Positions 1 to 12,278 of a DNA stretch of 64,000 bases are shown in pieces; positions within the stretch are counted from its first letter, which is position 1, and every line of letters begins with the position of its first letter. The notes under the pieces are model-generated. The model was not told where the DNA came from, ran no database searches, and worked only from the letters and a program-made list of their open reading frames with translations. The DNA is from Chiua virens (Eukaryota > Basidiomycota > Agaricomycetes > Boletales > Boletaceae), in NCBI GenBank assembly GCA_019787685.1, contig JAHNUO010000007.1, positions 1-64,000 of the forward strand, read 5' to 3'. The position numbers and the translations under genes are program-made.

Positions 1-977
1 ACCTTTGACAAGTCCGTCGCTCACCACGTCGCTCCGACTAAGGACCTGCCAGTGTATGACGGGCAAAGGGGAGATTATCTTCTCGCTCTCGATGTGTTCC
101 AGAAGGGACTCGAGGTTTGTCTGGTGTGTGGTAAGAAGCGCCGGTGTGCAGCCTGAGTGAGTCTCGAAGTGAATATTGAGACGTACTCATCGGACTACTA
201 GAATGAATCAGGACTCTGATCAGTCCGCATGAACCCATCTGCCTCAACTTGGATTCAACTTTCACACCTTTTGCCTGTTTCAACCCATCTATCTATGTGC
301 CAGTGTTTCATTGAACGATTCGAGTCAGGTCATCAGACAATGCTTCGTTGGGCGCTGGCGCTGAAACACATTCGATAAAAGCATACCTGAGAAGTCACGC
401 CGGAGGAGGCGGACTCGGAAGGTGTTGCCATTTCTCACTCCAAGTCGTCGATCGACCATGACCACACGAAGGCCACAGATATGTCCTGGGACCTCGCTTG
501 CTTACTTCGCCTTTGCAGACCTAGGGATGAACGGCACAGGATGGTTGAACCCTTGATTGTACGGAGGGCGTATGTGAACACTTCCGCAACTGCCCGATGG
601 GCAGTTGTATCGGACGACGACGTGTGTTACTCTCATCAAGTTACTGTAACAAGAATCATATTGAAACGCTTGCCTCATTGGTGCAGTTTGGTGATCAGGC
701 TGATATGTGGGTTCGTGCATCTTCTAATACCTGACGATACCTAGTCCAGTCCAGCGTTTAAAAGCTCAGGCTCTTCCTTTCTCTTCCTTTCAGATCCCTC
801 CTTGCGTACCTCCCAACTACGTCTATATCATACTCCATCGTCCAATATTCATCAAACCCAGCACGCACGAATCCTGTTCCTAGACTAGAAATAGTCTCGT
901 CTTCAAGTTCCCCCCGTCTTTCGAATTCGTTTAGCTGTATCTCCTTGTACCCTGCCCTTTCTTCTCCCATCCAATTC
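1..977. other. Intergenic, no supported gene
   Basis: All reading frames here are short and lack recognisable motifs or coherent splice joins. The last 200 bases (about 760-970) are pyrimidine-rich, which fits a promoter and 5' leader for the HET-like gene that follows. Confidence 0.5.
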
Positions 978-3322
978 ATGTCGGCGAATACCAGCCTACC
1001 TATTTCCTCCTCACTTGGTAACCCGCGCGAAAGGAATGAACCTCCGCTTACGATCCCACATCCACCTTCGCAAAATTGTAAGACCTACTCACGTGGTACT
1101 CTTCGTGACCCGCTAACACGTCCTCAGTCCCCGGTAGTCGGCTTATGTCCATCCTCCCAACGACATTCCAGCGTACACAACAGACTGTTACCTGCTACGA
1201 CTACCTCGGACGCCCCCAAACTCACGGGCTAGGACAAAGATATCTAAGCCCAACTACAGGGGTCTGCCGCAAACTTACTGTACAGGCGGTCCACCCAATG
1301 GGTCCCCACGAACACCACATCAATGACCACATGGGCCGGGCGAACAAAATAGGCCTATGGCTTGCCTACACGAACCCTTTTCGCGGTGGGATCATGATAT
1401 TTTTGAAATGGATTGGCACTTGGCTATTATTCTCTTTGAAGCTCCTCTGGTTTCTCCTCTGGATTATTATTGCAGGATACCTCTTCGTGCAGGCAGGGAT
1501 CCCTTTGTCAGATGATCCGACAGATGACTCGGAGGTGTATAACACGGGCCGTTACAAGTCCTATATCCGCCCCTTCAGGAACCAGCTTTGGGAAGCGCGC
1601 TCCCGCAAAGAGTTTTCCTCCCGTAGCAAAAAAACTGTCAAAGGACGAGACATCCGGCTGCACGCACTCTATCCTCGCGTTCTCATGCTCCATGATTCTA
1701 CTCAAGCTCGATGGATTCCCTGCGAAGACCGTGATACAATCATCCGCACCAAGTATATTGCCATCTCGTACTTCGCCAGAGACATGTATAACTATGGCCC
1801 TAACCTGAAGAGAGAAAAGGAGGAGTTCAAGGAGGAAGTTCGTGCTGCGGTCACGCAGCAGAATTTCGACGCCTACTGGCTTGACTTGGAATGTCTCAGC
1901 GACGAGGAGGAGAAGAAGAAGGTGGACTTATTTTGCATGGCGGATGTGTACCGTAACGCCGAGAAGACATTGATCGTGCTTGGAAAATCGGAGGGCAAGG
2001 GTGACGAAAACAAAGCATGGGAGCGATGGGGAGACCGCGTCTGGACGTTCCCTGAAGCTCTCCTCAGTCGGGATCTTTGTTGTATGGTCCGTGGACGCAC
2101 TAAGATTGGATCTGTGACTCTCCACCAGCTCGCCAACCTTGCCTATCTTAATCACGAGAAAGAGCAGGCGATTGTCAACGCTTACAGTGGGAAAGACCCG
2201 TTGGAGAGATTAGAGCGTCTTAGCCTCCTCAAGGCGGCGATATTTCGGCGTCATCTTCGGAAACCCGAAAACAAAACCTCTGCGTCCGGTCCGTCCTCCT
2301 CCAATCCCGACTCCAATACAGGACAGACTTCTCAGAATATCGACTTATACGCGGCAAACCGTGTATATGCCCTCATGGGGTTCTTCGAGCACCGCATCGA
2401 GCCCGATTATGAGGAGTTGGAAATGTGCGCGTTGGCACGCTTATCCATGGCCAACGATAGCGACAGCATTGCCGAGCGTATGGTGTCCCTCTTACCCCCT
2501 CCCTCCAGGACCGAAACAGAAGTGAGCTGGTATGCAGATGAAGACATCTACCAAGCAAACCTCTGGGACATTCTCCCCGAGGTTCAAGTTGCGGGCATTA
2601 CGGAGGGTGGTGCACTCATCCTTGATGGGTGTAAAGCAGCATGCATCCGGTGGAAAGACTTTCCAGAAGTCGCGAGCATGCAGACGGATTCGATTAGGAG
2701 GGCGCTCGTTGGGCTTTTACCTTACTTCGCATGGCCTGCTATCATTGGTGGTATCGCGACTCGGGAGCTCACCACTACGAGCGCAGATACCCTCGGAGGC
2801 ACGGTCCTGTTCGTGTGTGGCATCGTCCTGCTTCTTATGTCACCCCGGTTGTTCGCGTTCAGCGAGCAGAGTCGTGTGGTCGATGCACAACCGTGGCTGA
2901 TTGGCGTCAAGGGCATCTTGGATTCCGACGAAGCAGCGCTGCGTATATTCCCTGGAGGAAACAAGGGACCTCACTACAATATCGAATACACTCCCAGTGG
3001 TTCCCCATTCGCGATATACGAAGAGGGCAGGGAACGGGCGGGATCTAAGGCGCAGTACAATCTTGCCCTCAGGGCCGAGCAGGGAGAGTATGCTGGACGG
3101 ATGTACACGCTGATCGACACGTGGTCAGCAACGATATACTACTTTAGCGCGGAGAAGCCACCCACGGTGTGTTTGTTCACGGGTCGGGAAGGCGGGATGG
3201 GGAGGTTCGTGCTGTGCTCGGAGACGTGCTACGCGAACGAGTTACACAAGGAGACGGTATTGAGGATGCCGACCGAGGTAAGCGAGAAGATGGACCTGGG
3301 TGGGTGGGTTGCCGTTAAGTGA
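978..3322 (+). CDS. Membrane-anchored HET-like protein
   Basis: Two exons, 978-1077 and 1128-3322, give 764 residues; the 50-nt intron (gtaaga...ctcag) keeps the frame and adds 38 residues before the internal Met at 1145. A strongly hydrophobic segment lies near residues 130-160 (IFLKWIGTWLLFSLKLLWF) and a second pair near residues 560-610. Between them is a HET-like core: KYIAISYFARD resembles the first HET motif, AYWLDLECLSDEEEK the second, and RVWTFPEALLSR the third. HET domains are known in fungal allorecognition and cell death; here the motifs are diverged (WTFPEALLS replaces the usual WTLQELLAP), so activity is not assured. The role as a membrane-tethered sensor or effector is inference. 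The short first exon is less certain than the rest. Confidence 0.75.
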
Positions 3323-5722
3323 GCATCATGACCTAGTGATCTATTCGCGAGCTGGGGAAACTGGTAAGCGCACTGGTTGAGAGTTCCCTGATGCATACTT
3401 ATTTGACATGTGTTTTATTCGCGAATTTTATCCGCGATATTAGGTTGAAAAACTACAACAGGCAACGACAGTCCGTGCTGTGCTTGGCGCCTGGCATGCA
3501 TTGCGAGTCTTGAGGACTCACCTTGTTACCCTATTCTAGTATGCACGAAATCATTTATCAAGTGACAGTCGCGCTTGGCGGGTTGTTCGCCGAATGCCGC
3601 TGACGAGACCTGAAAGAAAGAGAGAATATTTCCGCAGTTTCCAATTGCTTTCACGGTGTTCTATATTGCCTATTATTTACTACCTTTGCAAAATACACCG
3701 CTTGCGTCTGAATCTCATCAGTACATATTATGTGTCCGCACGAGTCAGCTAGGACGCAGACGAACCTTTGGGAGCCCGTGTAACTCTATGAGGGTCGACT
3801 TGAAGGGGTTCAAGCTCAAGGTTAAAACGTTAACGTTCAAGGTTCGAAAGTGAAGTACTTATACGTGGCACCGATACGGGACCCTTTATGGCAAGCGGCT
3901 AGAACAAATTATTGTTCGCATCGTCGATCTCTTGCAACCCCATGTCGAAACTTGTCATACATGGCTAAAAGAGCTCAAACCCCGGTCATGCTAGCCGCCC
4001 TGTGCATCATTGACACGTCATGATAATGGCCACGGGTTCCCCGAGTCCGCAAATATTAATGGCACTCGGCCCGGACCACGCACGCCGAATTTAGCCATCG
4101 CGTACCAAAACCGATTATCTGGGTGAGCCCGCTCAGACGTGTACAGCCAAGGAATGGGTTTGTGACTCAGAGTGAGACAGTTGTGTCCCTTGGTCCTTTT
4201 CTTGCGCAATTGCTCGCCCGCCGACGCCACACACCCGGGCCTCATCCAAAGCCCGACTCGAACTCGTCGACATTCCCAAACGGCCGGCACGGACATCCAC
4301 GCTTCCTCCACCGAATTACACTGAAGAGTACCACTTAGAGCATGGCGTTTAATTTTATACCCTCATCGAACCCAGACACACACACTGCCCGTGCCAGTGC
4401 CACTGTGACCGTAACCACTGGCAACGACTTGCCTGGAACATATCTAGGAAATGCCAAGTGAGTGGCCCGGTCTATCACACGATAGTATTTACTGGACGGT
4501 CTCATGCTCCTCGGACCACTTCAGTTCCGTTTGCCAAGTGTCCGAGTGGCTAGGACGAAATTTTGCGCGCGTACTGCCACGTTACCTCACATATCGGCGG
4601 TTCGGTGAATAAGCCTCGCATTCCGACAGTCTGCGGACAGGTACAGGAGCAGGAGATACGGGGGCTTAATTTTCCTTTCTCCCACACCGACCGGCTCTTC
4701 TTGCGAGGACTGCGGAAAAAAATGACCCGTCAATGCGGATTTGACTACGGAGCAAATACCGCTCTGATAGATTGTAACGTCCCTTTTGACATCTCGACTC
4801 GCCGGCTGACATGTTCGAGGCCGTGCAAGTGGAAATGGATGACTGATATGTTGGGGACTGAATGTCGGATGTTGAGTGTTCGGCGGCGATCGTATGACCG
4901 TCGCATACCCCCAAAGTCTCTTTGATCGTGAACATCCTGACATCCATTTCTCCGCACCTCCTCTCTGACGTCTCATATCTTCCGGGCACTATGAAGGTTG
5001 GTAAGCAGGGCGTCTCAATGAATTGAAATCAGTAGGTCATCAAAGCTTCAGGGGTTATATTGTCGGCGGACGATTTTACGGTCCACCGGTCCGAGAAGGT
5101 AGTGAACCCCTTTGTTTCAACAGATCTGTCCTTGGCGCAACACAAGGAAGTTTCACTTGCTAATATCGATTGAAATTGTTGAATCATGCTACGAACGGTT
5201 CCGGTGGTCAGCGCCTCGAAATCCCGGATGCTCGCGGAAGCCTGAGCGCTCTGAATACAATGCGTCACCTTCCGCACTTCATACAGCCCTTTCGCTGGGT
5301 GTGTAATGTACCTTTGGTCAGCGTTTGGCTAACCCTATGTGTTCTTCTGGATACTTATTGAGCATGGCTTGTTTGTGTAAGTCGCATCGACGCATCCACA
5401 AAACACGATTGATTAAGATGGATAAGATAAATTAGGGAGCACGTTTTCCGCGTAGCTCAAGTGTGGTACGAACGGCGAAAGTCGCTTATTTGTCCCTGCG
5501 TTCGCCGCCTTCCGAAACATTGGAGATCGGAAGGTAACGGAGAAACTATGAAATCAACCCATCTTTCAAGCCAACACATGATTTACATATCCTAAAGTCC
5601 ACTCCACAACATTACGCAATAAACTGTCCATAAATGTCCTGATTGATCCCAGTGTCCGAAAGTCCCAAGCAAACAATCAGAACGTCTAGCAAACTAAACT
5701 AGTGCCGACTATATTGTTCGCA
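3323..5722. other. Intergenic, no supported gene
   Basis: 2.4 kb without a credible coding exon. Short frames on both strands lack family motifs and do not join into a longer product. I see no repeat array or RNA gene; a tRNA D-arm-like stretch near 4533 was examined and rejected. Confidence 0.5.
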
Positions 5723-6300
5723 TCATGCGATCGTGATCGTCTGGTTCAATGTCTCCAAGTACGGATATAGCCCTGCCTAATGGCCAAACGTGAACACCAG
5801 TCAGCGTCCGATCCGACAATCGTCGGCATGCAAATCAACTCACTCCAATGAGTGTAACATGCGTCACACCAACCAATGCAGCACCCGTCGTGAACGAGCT
5901 AGGCACCTGAACAGTGAAATTCTGGTACGGTGGCAAGTATTCTTCATGGTACTGCGGGTCGAACGGCCCGTTGTATAGAATGCTACCCATGAAGTCTGAC
6001 GGGGGCGTGCAAGGGCGGTTCGGGCAGGATTGCAAGCCGATGACGACGGCAACCTCTTCAGAGCCCGTCAGCGAGTTCTACACGAAGCGGCATGAAACGA
6101 AAATGATGTTAGCTGGATGTTTCCTGCGGAGAAACCCGGAGGGGAATGTAGAGAGCGGTTGGACATACGGGGCGTTGCACTTGAACGGTGAGGGCATCAC
6201 CTGGGCTCACAGTTTGGTTGTAAGTCGGTAACCCAATGTCAGCGTTTTGCGCAAAAGCGGCGGCGGCGAAAATGAACAGGGTAAACAAGGATTTAACCAT
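5723..6300 (-). CDS. Small secreted protein, lpxtg-domain-like family
   Basis: Three exons on the minus strand (6169-6300, 5844-6077, 5723-5776) separated by introns of 91 and 67 nt with gtatgt/gtgagt donors give a 139-residue protein. Residues 1-17 form a clear signal peptide (hydrophobic LFTLFIFAAAAFAQ, predicted cut after AFA). The mature part carries NSLTGSEEVAVVIG, then a cysteine pair (SCPNRPC), then LGSILYNGPFDP-type text (MGSILYNGPFDPQYH) and NFTVQVPSSF. This pattern is familiar from a large family of small secreted proteins of wood- and litter-decay Agaricomycetes with no assigned function, often labelled lpxtg-domain proteins although no LPXTG sorting signal is present. No membrane anchor or GPI signal is seen at the C terminus. 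Confidence 0.85.
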
Positions 6301-6361
6301 GATAAGCGAGTGCTAGTAGTTGAAAGAGAGAAGGCGCAAGCGACGTCGAAGTAACACCCCA

Positions 6362-6370
6362 CTTTTTATA
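6362..6370 (-). promoter_or_regulatory. TATA box of the small secreted protein gene
   Basis: On the minus strand the sequence reads TATAAAAAG, ending 62 nt upstream of the ATG at 6300, a normal spacing for a strongly expressed fungal gene. Confidence 0.6.
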
Positions 6371-9300
6371 CGCGTGCGTGACGTCGGAAAGAACATATCA
6401 TGGGCATCATTGCCCGTACGAAAATCGACCGCCCGATGTTGGCCGAGAGATGGCTCCGAGAGTTAAGGAACGCAGCTTCCACCGGGAGCTTGTTCTACGG
6501 TGATCATCACCGTGCGCTCGGTGCCATTGTATTGAAGTAGGATTCGCAATGGAAGATGCACGCCGTTGGAAGTGGGCAGTGCAAAGGTCACGCCAAAAAA
6601 GCAAACCAAAAGTCTGCCGCGCACTAACAGCGTGGCATGGTGGCGTGTTCGAGAATTCATTTGGGCAATAGACTGGCCATCACTTGCACCAAAGCACGCG
6701 TTCGTGTTCTGGTGATTCCTTGCGCTTGCGGGCTCGGTGTTCCAACGTGCTGATGTGATGGACGAACGTTGGTTCATCGCCTCCAGTGTTATGTCGGGCT
6801 TGAAAGCCTGACATTCGGCGGAGTCTTTCCGTCTCCGAAGACTGTCACGGTGATTCCTGCATAATAATGCAGTGAGCTGCAATATCTGAAATGACCTCGA
6901 TTAGCACAAGTATTGCGAGACAAACTAACATTGGGCCATGTTCGAACGAAATCCGCGTTGCCAGTATGTATGTACTTCCGCTTGCACAATCGACATACCT
7001 TTTCGCACGGTTTTGCATTCTATAGTTTGGTTCTGTTTGCCGTTTGCTCAACTGCGGTGAACGTTCGAATGCTGGTTTGAGCGACCTGCCACCATCACAA
7101 CGATCGGTCGTGAAGCCCAGAAATTATCGCTTCAAATTGTGTGTATTTGCAATCCCACACTTAACTTTACTGCCACGCTTCGAACACGTGAGCTGACTTT
7201 GACAATTACACTGTATCATTGCTGCTTCTCAGGACGACGTCAAACAAAAAGACACGTGTACGGGATGACATTCCCCGGCCCGTATGCCAGCTCCCGTTCC
7301 CAACAGAAGGTGAGATAAAACAATAATAATATCCAAATTTCCAGGCTGTTGCGTACCAGTGTCGAAGCGTTTCAGCCATCCAGTGACCGTTTCAGGCGGC
7401 GCCGAGTCAGGCCCGACAACGTTGGGCTCATCTTTCTCAACCCAAGATTGACGTTAGCCTCCCAACTCAACTGCCACTCGTTGCATGACCTTCTGTCTCT
7501 CCAGGTGTGGGGTCAACGTTAAGTCATTTAGTCCTCTTACAACGAACGTCCCCGTACGTCGATCAGTTTCATAGTTATAGTTTGTACGTTGTCCGAATAT
7601 CGGGATTCGGTGGTGATGGATGAGGATGTGGCTCAAGGTTTCTCCGCGACATGATCCCCTCACTGAATCACTTAACCCTGACAGCTCGCCTCGCTTGCGC
7701 TTGGTTTGGCGTAACGCTGCTGCGGGCCCCTAGTGGCCCGGCCAGAGGCCCCTGGGTTATCTGAATACCCGCCGCCCCGGTGGTGCCGGCCAAGTAAACT
7801 CGCACACTAGTATTTACTTGGAATTGAAGGTACGTGTCGCTCCCAGAGTGTGATCCTGCAGAATCCCAGAACAATCTGCCGTGTCACATCCGTTTCAGAG
7901 GTCAGAAATTTAATCTTTGCTGATAATCGTGTTACATAAACAGTGCTGACGCGCGGGCCTTCCTAGGGCGCCGGTGCCCGGAAATTGTATGTCAATCCGA
8001 CGTTGCACCGTTGCGAAATGTCATTCAGACTGTGTTTGCTGCCTTGCAATAGGGATGGAATTTCAGCGGATTATCGAACGATGACGCCACAAACTTGTAT
8101 CCCATTGTTGCGGCGTCACAGAGTTCTATCACCCTGTGATGGCGGATTTGATGTGGTCTTGATGGGTCGGATATGCGCCCATATATCCGCGTACCTGTCT
8201 ACCTCCAAAGTTCGACAGTTGGCCTCTCAGAGCCCAAATATCTGCCAGTGGGATGTCATTGCGAAACCGTCCTTTGCAATCCCCTTGTTGCCGTTCGGAC
8301 CTCACCTCGCGTGAAATTTTGAACGAGTTTGAAGGGAAAGCGGCAAGCGTCGACTCGGGATTCCTCCACGTTTCGAATATCTTGCTGAGAGCTGCGATCT
8401 CGATCTGATGATCACGCTGGCGATGAAGTTTTCATTAGCGTCTACCCCTAGTCATCCCATACACGTCGGAGTTAGTGCTGCGGTTCAATGCTGCGGCTTG
8501 ACGCGGGTGATGCCAGGACAATGAAGGTAACGCCGCTACGAGTATGCCAGCTGGTCAGACAGCGAAAGGTGGGCCGACGCCAATCTTGCATCCCGTTTGT
8601 CAAATTTACTGTATCATTCCCACCATCATGATTTCCTCTGATAGTTCGGCATCTGCCTATAGCTGGTTCGATACCGTTTGAATCACTAGACTCTATGACG
8701 ACGATCTAGCCAACAAGAGAACAACACGTTCCTAATTACCCATCGATCGTTGTGTATTTGTTTCATTGAATCGATCCGCTCTAGATTTGGGTCGAAAGCT
8801 TGTCATCGTTTCGTCAGTGTGTCATGGAATGGAAGGTCGATTTTTCCCTGTTAAGTGTATCTCGGCGAATAACAATGAAAATGGGGGGTCACGTTACATG
8901 GAACGTTGCTGAGCTTTTTCGCTCGTCGAAATGTGTTCACGTCATAGATAAGTCGGCGTGGTACGGTTTCCTGCATTGTCCGTGGCGGTGGGATAACCTT
9001 TTTATTATTGCGTGACGTACACACTCGCTCACGACGAGTCTCGAGGGGGCACGAACCTGAGTACGGGAAAATTTCCCGAACTGCATTTGGAAACTTGGCG
9101 AGAGATACGATCAATCCAACAATCAGCGCGCCCATCCAGCGGTCGCGATCTAGGGCTTGGGACATATTCAGTCAACGGTGGTGTTAAGCGAGATATCCTC
9201 GATATATATATCAGGCTACTCCGACCGCCACTGGGATTTTAAGTGGACAACAACGTCAGAAGTACCCTTTCCAAGCAGAGCGAGGTCGGGTAGGTCTGAA

Positions 9301-10289
9301 ATAGTCTCGCTACCGAAGGTTAGCTCTGGTGCCCCGAGGAGGTTTCTGATGATGTGATGGGGCCTCACAAACAAATGACGAGAACGCAGGGTATAAAAAC
9401 ACGCTGAGTGGATCTAGCCCCATCGGGAGAGGATAGTCCTCTGCTCCCTGGGGATTGTCGAAAGCGCCAATAGGGTGGAAAAATGAAGCAGGAAAAGGGA
9501 GGACAGCTCGTGACAAACAAACAACGACGACCGGATGTGGAAGGGGGTTACCGGCCATGTCCCCAGTGGTACGGTATCGTTCCGACGGGAATCGCGGGAA
9601 CGAAAGGAGACGCTAGTCAACTCGAGTTGATTGCGGGGGCATTCAAAAGCCACCCCCTCAGTGGAAGTCCACCGGCTCGTGATTTATGTACACTGGAAGC
9701 AACAGCCAAGGTGCCTGGTGCCGGTGTTGAGAGCGGTTCCCATGCCGCGGCGGCCATGCCTATATTCCGGGGCGATACATAGCAATGGCTCGGTCAAAAA
9801 AGAGTTTTTCCTAAGCGAAAAATGATCGTTGGGATGATATGACCGGGAGAACGAGCGGAACTAAGGTTCGCGACCAGCGTCGGTGCTGACTTACGTGTTG
9901 GGAGAACATGGAGGGTGAATTGCGCCCAGCGAGCGTGGGCCAATCAAGGATGAAAGTCTGGTGATCTCGGTGATCGAAAATAGCGAGGGCCCGTTCCAAG
10001 GATGGGCAGTGGGGTTGAGGAAGGGAGTAGAGTGAGAACGTCGCACGTTGGATGAAAGGTGCTCGATGAGAAACGTGAACTAGATAATTACATTGACAAA
10101 AAGTTCGTACAAAGAACTACGGAAGCGACTCTGAGTTGATCCGGCAGGAGAGTGAGATCGAGTGGCGTGTGAGTGAGAATCAGATACCGTGACAACGTTT
10201 GTGACATCGGCTAATAAGAGTAATATTTATTTATTATTTTTTAAAAAGTAGATCGGAGTTGGCCGAGAATCCTTGGAAAGGTAAGATTT

Positions 10290-10756
10290 GGTTAGTTATG
10301 TACCCGGTTGTCTTCTGACCACGACCATTCCCTCCCAACTTCCCTCCCTCGCATGGTCCTTTGACTGTCCTCCCTTTTCTCTCTTCTCCCCTCCGACAAA
10401 GCCTCGCCGCAACCAAGGATACCGCTTGTGGTATGTCCCCCCCATTTCCTTTACTTCCTTCCTCATCTTCCCCAAAGATCTCGCGACCCTTGCCGGCTTC
10501 TCCCCTTCCGCTCTCACTCGTGGACCAGCCTCAAAGGATCTATCAGTAGTACGCTTGAGCTCGGCTCGCTGCTCTGATTTTCTGCGCACACTCCCTTTCC
10601 CTTCCATAGCAAAAGGGCCTTCGCTGAACCTCGGTTCGCGTACCTTTTCCCCTGTAAAACTCTATCGTCGTCATACCTAATCTTCGATCGGCTCCCCTGC
10701 CTTTTGTCGCTTGCTATCGTCTCTGTACTTTCTCTTTCCTGTAGATTCATATCCCC
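10290..10756 (+). promoter_or_regulatory. Pyrimidine-rich leader of the bHLH gene
   Basis: About 460 bases are dominated by C and T with many tccc/cttc runs, ending at the ATG at 10757. CT-rich blocks just upstream of start codons are typical of expressed filamentous-fungal genes. Several short upstream frames, for example one starting at 10704, could act as uORFs; this is inference. Confidence 0.4.
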
Positions 10757-12278
10757 ATGGCCTTTTCCCTTCCGATCGTCCCTCCTCCCGCTTCTGCCGA
10801 CGGGCAGTCTCCGCCCACCGAGGATGGATCCGTTTCTCCGAAAACCCCGGTTTCCCCTCCAAATAACCAGCCTACCGCTCTTCCTCAGCTATCCGAGTCC
10901 CCAGCTTCCTCACACTCTCAGTCTCCTTCCCCCGGCGCTGCTACTACCCAGCCAAAGAGGAAACCCAGTCGTCGCGCCAACACCGCAGAGCGACGTGCCA
11001 CCCACAATGCTGTGGAGAGGCAGCGGAGAGAAACTTTGAACGGCAGATTCTTGGCAAGTCATTTTCCGATTGTGTTTTTATCCGATTAATTAAACCACGT
11101 TTCAGGACCTTGCTGCTTTACTACCAAATTTGTCACAGATCCGCAGGCCATCCAAGTCTGCTATCGTCAACTCTTCTATCGCCCACAACCATGCCGCTCG
11201 TCGTCACCGTCTCCTCGCATCACGTGAATTGCGCCTGCTCAAACTCGAATCCGATGCGCTTCGCCGCGAACTGAACGAATGGCGTGATCGCGCGGGGCTT
11301 CCCCGTGTTGACGAACCCGTCAGGGGAGACGGCTTTACAATGGTGCTCAATGGTGAGGTTGAAGTTCTCACGGCCGCCATCGGAGAAGAAGAGGATGAGG
11401 GTCAAGGGCCGTTCGATGGTTTCGAAGAAGGTGACGAAGAGCTCTCCGGTCCCATACCAACGATGATGGACGATGCCGAGGATATCATGGTTGCTGACCC
11501 AGTCAAAAATGGCGGCGTTTTCGGACACAATATCGCTGCAGGCAGTACGATCCCTACTGACATGAACATGGTGGGAATGATTCCCCGGGCTCAACCCACT
11601 CCACATGGTGGTCCAATGATCGCCCAGATGCCACCTTCCGTCTCTTTCGAGAACCCAGCAATGCCTGCGCTCTACGAACCCCAGATCAATTCGCATTTCT
11701 CGAATGCCAGTCATATCGCACCACATGGCATTCCAACGCCCGAGGCCGACAAGGTGCCTACCTGGACTGCGAACATGTACTCGGGATACAACACTCAGCT
11801 CCCAGTTCAGGCCCAACGGTCCATGATGACCCCTTCGAATAGCCATGGTGTCACTCACTCGCCATCCTCGGCGGCAACTGTAGCTTACACGGACTACGCA
11901 TATCTTACCAACCTCAAGCGACAGCAGATGTTGGCCCTTCAGCACCCGCACGGTGCGATGACCTACGCAGTCGATGGCGATGACTCGTCTTCCGTCGGTT
12001 CTAGCCGAGGTGGACGGGAGAGAAGCGGGAGTGCCTCTGCGGGCAGTGGATTCGGCTCCCCACATGGTACCTCAGGAAGTTACGAGCTATCAAATGCAAT
12101 CCCGGACTTCAACCTGGCGAGAAGGATGGGTACCGCTGGACTCCACGTCAACACCGCAGTATCTGGCTCCTGGAATGGGCGTGGAGATGAGGGCACGAAC
12201 GGGATGGTTATGAAACAAGCTATGAATTCTCCAATGCACATCGTGCCCAACGGTGGCGGATATAGTATGATGGTGTGA
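10757..12278 (+). CDS. bHLH transcription factor
   Basis: Two exons, 10757-11053 and 11106-12278, give 489 residues. The 52-nt intron is of GC-AG type (TTG|gcaagt ... tttcag|GAC) and falls inside the bHLH domain. Residues 1-65 are a Pro/Ser-rich region, followed by the basic stretch KRKPSRRANTAERRATHNA and VERQRRETLNGRF, helix 1 with DLAALLPNLS, a loop, and helix 2 running into a leucine-rich coiled extension (LRLLKLESDALRRELNEWRD). The H...E..RR spacing in HNAVERQRR is that of bHLH proteins that bind CACGTG-type E-boxes. The C-terminal 300 residues are low complexity, rich in M, P, G and S, as in activation regions. The intron is required: without it the frame ends six codons later in AT-rich sequence. 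Target genes are unknown. Confidence 0.92.

Larger units (their letters stand above)
6301..10756. other. 4.4-kb gene-poor stretch
   Basis: No frame could be joined into a recognisable protein. A minus-strand open stretch of 139 codons at 6463-6882 ends in a plausible exon-like tail (HLPLRILLQYNGTERTVMI) but has no identifiable start or family and is not called. The rest holds only short frames. From about 10300 the sequence becomes pyrimidine-rich and is treated separately. Confidence 0.45.

Noticed and set aside
4533..4620. tRNA-like start (gtgtccgagtggctagg, resembling a Ser/Leu tRNA D arm)
   Set aside because: No matching acceptor stem, anticodon arm or standard T loop follows at the right distance; treated as chance.
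11220..12065. 281-codon open frame antisense to the bHLH gene
   Set aside because: It is the shadow of a GC-biased coding exon on the other strand; no motif and no start context.
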